Made by a program: the position numbers and the translations under genes. A DNA stretch of 22,687 nucleotides. It comes from a virus. The stretch lies in the IMG/VR virus record IMGVR_UViG_3300038416_000187, positions 1-22,687 of that record, one strand, 5' to 3'. Below are positions 19,570-22,687 of the stretch, piece by piece (position 1 is the stretch's first letter; every line of letters starts with the position of its first letter). The notes below the pieces were generated by a model. It searched no databases, had not been told where the DNA came from, and saw nothing but the letters and a program-made list of their open reading frames with translations.

Positions 19570-20937
19570 TTACCACAGCGACGCCTTCAATTCTTCATCA
19601 CGAAAGAGCGTTTGTTCGCAAATGTATTCGCAATGCGCAACCCCAATTGGCCCTTCACGCTGTTTGCTGACAATAATTTCGGCTTTCCTTTTTTCTTTGT
19701 CATCTGCGTTTGGGTTGTAATACCCGGGCCGATGAGGAAAGAGGATCACGTCTGCGTCTTCTTCCACGCTTCCGCTTTCGCGTAGGTCACTGAGTCTCGG
19801 TCTTTTGTCGTCGCGCTTCTCGTTTTCACGATTCAACTGGTGAAGCAGCAGAACTGGCACGTCAAGTCCGGTAGCCAAGTCTCCCAGCGCGCGGGTGATG
19901 AAGCCGGTCTCCACTCGCCTCTGGAAATACTTCTCTGCGCCGGCAGGCGGCATGATGTGGTTGAGCTGGTCAATGACGACTAGGTCGAGGTGTCCGGTTT
20001 GCGCCTTGAGCCGTGCGGCCTTGGATTGTATCTTGCGCGGCGTTAGACCTCTCTGTGCGTCGATGTAAAGCGGGGCGCCGACAATCTCATTCATTGCCTG
20101 CATGGCGTAACGCCGGCTGCTCTCCGTCCATTTCCCTTCGCGGATTTCGTTGAGACTCACCGTGCTCCGCATGGACACGAGCCTTTGGAGCAACGCTTCC
20201 TTGCGCATCTCCAGGGAGAAGAAGGCGACTGTGCGGTCCAGGTCTATCGCGGCGTGTTGTGCGATCGACAGACCGATGCTGGTTTTTCCCATGCCGGGTC
20301 GCGCGGCAATAACGATCACCTGTTTCCGCTGGAACCCGCAGGTCAGCGCATCCAACTCTCTGAGCCCGGACGGCAGCCCCAAGCTACGCGCGCTGTGCCG
20401 GAATACATCGTCAACTGACGGGTAGGCTGATTGAACGAAATCACCAAACGTCTGGAGCGGAGAGACGATGCCCTGCTCTGAAATCTGCTGCAGTTGTGAC
20501 TCCGCCTCTTCGATGACTCCGATTGCATCCTCAGATTGATCCGCTGCCTTGGCAATGGCCGCCGAACAGATTCCCATGAGTCTACGGAGTTGGGCTTTAT
20601 CCTTGACTATGCGGATGTAGTCCTCGATCACCGGCCGCCTGGGCAAACCCTCGGTGAGCGAGGCCAAGTAGGCAACGCCGCCAACACGCTCAACCTCTTT
20701 GTGTTTTCCCAGTTCATGCGACAGCGTAACGATGTCGATCGTGCGGTGAGCTTCAGCGAGATCGGTCATGCGAAGGAAGATGCGACGATGCGAATCGAGC
20801 GAGAAGTCGTCGGTTTTGAGGGATTCGATGGCCTCGGCATGGGCGGCGTTGTCCAGCAGAATCGCGCCCAGAATGGTCCTCTCGGCGTCAACGTTCGCAG
20901 GCAGCCCAGATTCGAGAGTGAGATCGGGAACGCTCAT
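19570..20937 (-). CDS. dnaB: DnaB-family replicative DNA helicase
   Basis: 455 residues, the usual DnaB length. The ATG overlaps the previous stop (TGATG). The N-terminal DnaB domain is present (DAERTILGAILLDN near residue 17, then DFSLDSHRRIF). The RecA-like C-terminal domain has Walker A ARPGMGKTS around residues 212-220, FFSLEM, Walker B LDLVVIDQLNHI, LLLHQLNRENEKR, and LRESGSVEEDADVILFPHR, which covers motifs H3/H4. The hexamer unwinds the replication fork and recruits primase. Walker B usually reads VIDYLQLM; here it is VIDQLNHI, a modest departure. No primase or polymerase gene is in the window, so the phage may use host factors or carry them elsewhere. Confidence 0.95.
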   Translation of the reverse strand: MSVPDLTLESGLPANVDAERTILGAILLDNAAHAEAIESLKTDDFSLDSHRRIFLRMTDLAEAHRTIDIVTLSHELGKHKEVERVGGVAYLASLTEGLPRRPVIEDYIRIVKDKAQLRRLMGICSAAIAKAADQSEDAIGVIEEAESQLQQISEQGIVSPLQTFGDFVQSAYPSVDDVFRHSARSLGLPSGLRELDALTCGFQRKQVIVIAARPGMGKTSIGLSIAQHAAIDLDRTVAFFSLEMRKEALLQRLVSMRSTVSLNEIREGKWTESSRRYAMQAMNEIVGAPLYIDAQRGLTPRKIQSKAARLKAQTGHLDLVVIDQLNHIMPPAGAEKYFQRRVETGFITRALGDLATGLDVPVLLLHQLNRENEKRDDKRPRLSDLRESGSVEEDADVILFPHRPGYYNPNADDKEKRKAEIIVSKQREGPIGVAHCEYICEQTLFRDEELKASLW

Positions 20938-21461
20938 CAGAATGGTCGCTCCTCTTCTGTCAGCTTCGGCTTGATCTTGCCATCCAGCTTGGCCGCCAGC
21001 ATCTGTGCCCGCCTGGCGCCCGCTGCCAACGCGTTCGCCTTCTCCAGCCGCGAGAGCACGTCCTGCCGCGCCAGCGGGTGAACGGTGTCGAGGTACGCGA
21101 GCAGCCCCATGTACTCATCCACAGTGAGCGATCCCTTGCGGTCGTTGCACTGCTTGCAAGGATAGTCCAGATTGCCAAGCTCTGCCGATCCGCCGCGGCT
21201 CAGGGGTGTGGCATGGTCGACGGCTGTCTCCTGAAGAGTAAACCAGCGGTGACAGTACCGGCATTGCAATGCCCCATCCTCGTTGCCGCCCATCGCGCGA
21301 GTCACATCGGCCCGGAATTGTTCCAGATCAAACGGCGGCGGCGGAAACTTCTTCTTCTCCATCCTGGCGCACATATTCTGGTAGCGGCTCCGCGTAGCGT
21401 CGACGAACGACGTGCGCGCTATCTTCGGGAACAGGATGCCGCCTTGGACGCAGGGCTTCAC
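20937..21461 (-). CDS. HNH endonuclease
   Basis: 174 residues from the GTG at 21461, which has AAGGAG 4 nt upstream; the open frame extends to 21515, but that part overlaps the previous gene and lacks a good site. The centre contains CRYCHRWFTLQE, AVDHATPLSRGG, LGNLDYPCKQCND and RKGSLT. These are the paired CxxC and the His-Asn of a classic HNH domain (about residues 64-110). The C-terminus is a charged Ala-rich helix. The gene precedes dnaB with a one-base TGATG overlap, so it could be a replication or recombination nuclease or a homing enzyme. Confidence 0.85.
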   Translation of the reverse strand: MKPCVQGGILFPKIARTSFVDATRSRYQNMCARMEKKKFPPPPFDLEQFRADVTRAMGGNEDGALQCRYCHRWFTLQETAVDHATPLSRGGSAELGNLDYPCKQCNDRKGSLTVDEYMGLLAYLDTVHPLARQDVLSRLEKANALAAGARRAQMLAAKLDGKIKPKLTEEERPF

Positions 21462-21462
21462 G

Positions 21463-21840
21463 TTACTCCTTCCAGTACAGCTTTTCCGGCTCCTTCCAAA
21501 AGATGAGCTGTCCATTAATGGGCAGCCGATCTTCGAAGAAGGTCATCATTTCCGCGAAGGAAGAAAAGCCATCGTTTCGCGCAAGCACTTCGCATTGCTC
21601 GGCGAACACTATTGATCCGGCGATCTTGACGGACCAGCGCGAGATCGTCATCAGTTCGACTCTCACGCACGGCTGCGCATTGGGCAAGATGCGGAAACAG
21701 TTCTTAGTACGCAGCCCGCAGTAGAGGTATAGCAGATCTCCGCGCTTGACGGGATGCTTCCGTTCGGCACGGAAGGTGTGAATCTTTGTGCCGAGTTGGA
21801 TCGGCTCAACGTAACGTTTCTTGAATCCCAACAGGGGCAT
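21463..21840 (-). CDS. Second ASCH/PUA-like phage protein
   Basis: 125 residues; ATG 2 nt after the previous stop. LLGFKKRYVEPIQLGTKIHT, then FRAERKHPVKRGDLLYLYCG and LRTKNCFRIL, is the standard opening of a phage ASCH-like family (GT K.HT.R then GD.L.LY.GLRTK). The C-terminal FAEMMTFFEDRLPINGQLIFW also fits. Its end contains the ribosome binding site for the following HNH gene. RNA or modified-base recognition is the family-level expectation; no activity can be assigned. Confidence 0.75.
   Translation of the reverse strand: MPLLGFKKRYVEPIQLGTKIHTFRAERKHPVKRGDLLYLYCGLRTKNCFRILPNAQPCVRVELMTISRWSVKIAGSIVFAEQCEVLARNDGFSSFAEMMTFFEDRLPINGQLIFWKEPEKLYWKE
21466..21471 (-). promoter_or_regulatory. 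Shine-Dalgarno AAGGAG choosing a GTG start
   Basis: AAGGAG on the - strand, 4 nt before the GTG at 21461. It supports a GTG start for the HNH protein upstream of dnaB. Confidence 0.5.
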
Positions 21841-21842
21841 CG

Positions 21843-22073
21843 CTAAAGCTCTTTCTGGAAAATCTCGGTGTAGGTCGTAAGGAACTTCACGCCGTGTCTA
21901 CGCTTTGGCAGAATCAATTCATCGTAGTAACAAATGAACGTGCCATCCGGTGCGTTCCTCGGATCGCGTAGCGCATCGAGGGGGACCTCCTGAAGCCGAA
22001 TCAGTGTTCGATCTTCCTTGTGACGCTCCTCGACTCGGAGAATCTGATGACGGTGCAGCTTCTTTCTTGGCAT
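21843..22073 (-). CDS. Hypothetical small protein
   Basis: 76 residues; ATG preceded by AAGGAG at about 7 nt. The N-terminus is basic (MPRKKLHRHQILRVEERHKED), followed by LIRLQEVPLDALRDP and a C-terminal stretch with FICYYDELILPKRRHGVKF. It has a mixed alpha/beta look, with no recognisable motif. It is co-oriented and tightly spaced with the ASCH-like gene downstream. Confidence 0.6.
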   Translation of the reverse strand: MPRKKLHRHQILRVEERHKEDRTLIRLQEVPLDALRDPRNAPDGTFICYYDELILPKRRHGVKFLTTYTEIFQKEL

Positions 22074-22076
22074 GGC

Positions 22077-22223
22077 TCACTCCTTCGTGTTGTGCGCGGG
22101 CTTCTCATTCACGGATCGGGTACTCTTCCTCACCGCTGATCTTGCAGCCTTATCGAAGGGCCGATCTGCGTGTAACCCGCCGCCCGCGCACCCCACATCC
22201 CCGTTGCCGGGGAACTCAATCAT
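22077..22223 (-). CDS. Very small hypothetical protein
   Basis: 48 residues from the ATG at 22223, overlapping the stop of the ATPase gene by 8 nt. Sequence features are MIEFPGNGDVGCAGGG, a short Gly-rich start, then a basic polar C-terminus. No strong ribosome site is visible, but it fills an otherwise empty 140-nt gap in the operon, and its last codons hold the ribosome site for the next gene. It may be real; support is limited to context. Confidence 0.4.
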   Translation of the reverse strand: MIEFPGNGDVGCAGGGLHADRPFDKAARSAVRKSTRSVNEKPAHNTKE

Positions 22224-22687
22224 TCGCCGACGTACTCGCCAGCACTTCCACGTTGGTTGTCGAGATCCCATCCTCCATGACCTCGGTAAATTCGATGAAC
22301 GCCGTCCCCGGAACTTCCGGCACGGCGCCGGCCCTGTGACTTTCCGCAGCCAGCAAGATTGCCGTGTCCAGTGTCGAGTCGAGCAGCATCCGATTCAGCT
22401 TGCGCCGGTCCTCTCCCACGATAGTTTCTGAATCGTCGAGCACCACGAAGTTCCAGCCGCTGACAATCGCAAGGGCAACAGAGAACGCATTGGCGAAGCG
22501 TAGCTTCTCGCTCCGGCTCAGCATGTGCAACTGGCAGGCGTACTGGCTGCCCGTTCTCCGCACGCTGAAACTCCAAGGCTCAATCGACAGCGAGAACTCG
22601 TAGCCCCACTTCGATAGCACGGCGTTGATCTTCTCTTCGAACCCACCGATGTGTTTGGCGATCAACTCAGCCTTGACTCCCTTGGGG
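22216..22687 (-). CDS. SMC/RecF-like ABC ATPase, C-terminal end (partial)
   Basis: The last 156 residues of a gene that continues beyond the right edge; the frame is open to the end of the window. Key parts are a signature-like LSRSEKLRFANAFSVAL followed by a Walker B strand, NFVVLDDSETI. The 'LS.SE..R...A...AL..(L)SG...(L)VLD' pattern fits phage RecF/SMC-type ATPases, with the usual catalytic Glu replaced by a second Asp (VLDD). Its N-terminal Walker A half is outside the window. Such proteins act in recombination or DNA-end processing in phage replication; here it leads the early operon that contains dnaB. Confidence 0.65.
   Translation of the reverse strand, partial: PKGVKAELIAKHIGGFEEKINAVLSKWGYEFSLSIEPWSFSVRRTGSQYACQLHMLSRSEKLRFANAFSVALAIVSGWNFVVLDDSETIVGEDRRKLNRMLLDSTLDTAILLAAESHRAGAVPEVPGTAFIEFTEVMEDGISTTNVEVLASTSAND

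Noticed and set aside
1-22687. tRNA genes, CRISPR arrays, insertion sequences, integrase and attachment sites
   Set aside because: No cloverleaf-like stretch, spaced repeats, transposase or recombinase motif was seen; nearly all bases are in supported genes.

Overview
This window is GC-rich DNA from a tailed bacteriophage, or a phage-derived contig. It has almost no non-coding DNA, many start/stop overlaps, a terminase pair, virion genes, a DnaB-type helicase and a run of very small genes. No bacterial housekeeping gene, integrase, tRNA, rRNA or CRISPR array is visible. The host cannot be named from the sequence.

Positions 1-15103, + strand, form the late (virion and packaging) block. The order is: a large tail-nozzle-like protein with FnIII-like repeats (open at the left edge), a second beta-rich structural protein, a 90-residue Cys-motif protein, a GNAT-fold protein, a small Ala/Gln-rich protein, a 440-residue Ala/Gln-rich protein, a 1971-residue giant protein, then terminase small and large subunits. 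This order parallels T7 genes 12-13-14-15-16-18-19 (tubular protein B, GNAT-like internal protein, two core proteins, giant ejected protein, terminases), although the proteins share little obvious sequence. I therefore infer a short-tailed (podovirus-like) particle that ejects internal proteins. No tail-fibre gene sits between the giant gene and the terminase genes, where T7 has gene 17.

The giant gene (6905-12820) is the most interesting object. It is a mosaic: an N-terminal PWEEA-motif and Pro/Ala-rich region, a KOW/SH3-like segment, a HAD-like segment whose motifs appear in permuted order, a 2H phosphoesterase (2'-5' RNA ligase-like) domain, and a long helical C-terminal region with one strong membrane segment. 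Between the HAD-like and 2H segments, another reading frame (9321-9566), with its own ribosome binding site, encodes a protein resembling two families of small phage proteins. This suggests that a cluster of once-separate genes was fused into the giant gene.

Positions 15027-22687, - strand, form a convergent early/middle block read right to left. It begins at the right edge with the C-terminal end of an SMC/RecF-like ATPase, followed by small genes, an ASCH-like protein, an HNH endonuclease, the DnaB helicase, an HNH-AP2 endonuclease and about a dozen small genes. Those include a second ASCH protein, several Cys-rich proteins, a small membrane protein and a third HNH protein that meets the terminase gene tail to tail. 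Most are joined by ATGA overlaps and are probably translated from one long message. Lysis genes, primase, DNA polymerase, RNA polymerase, portal and capsid genes are not in the window.
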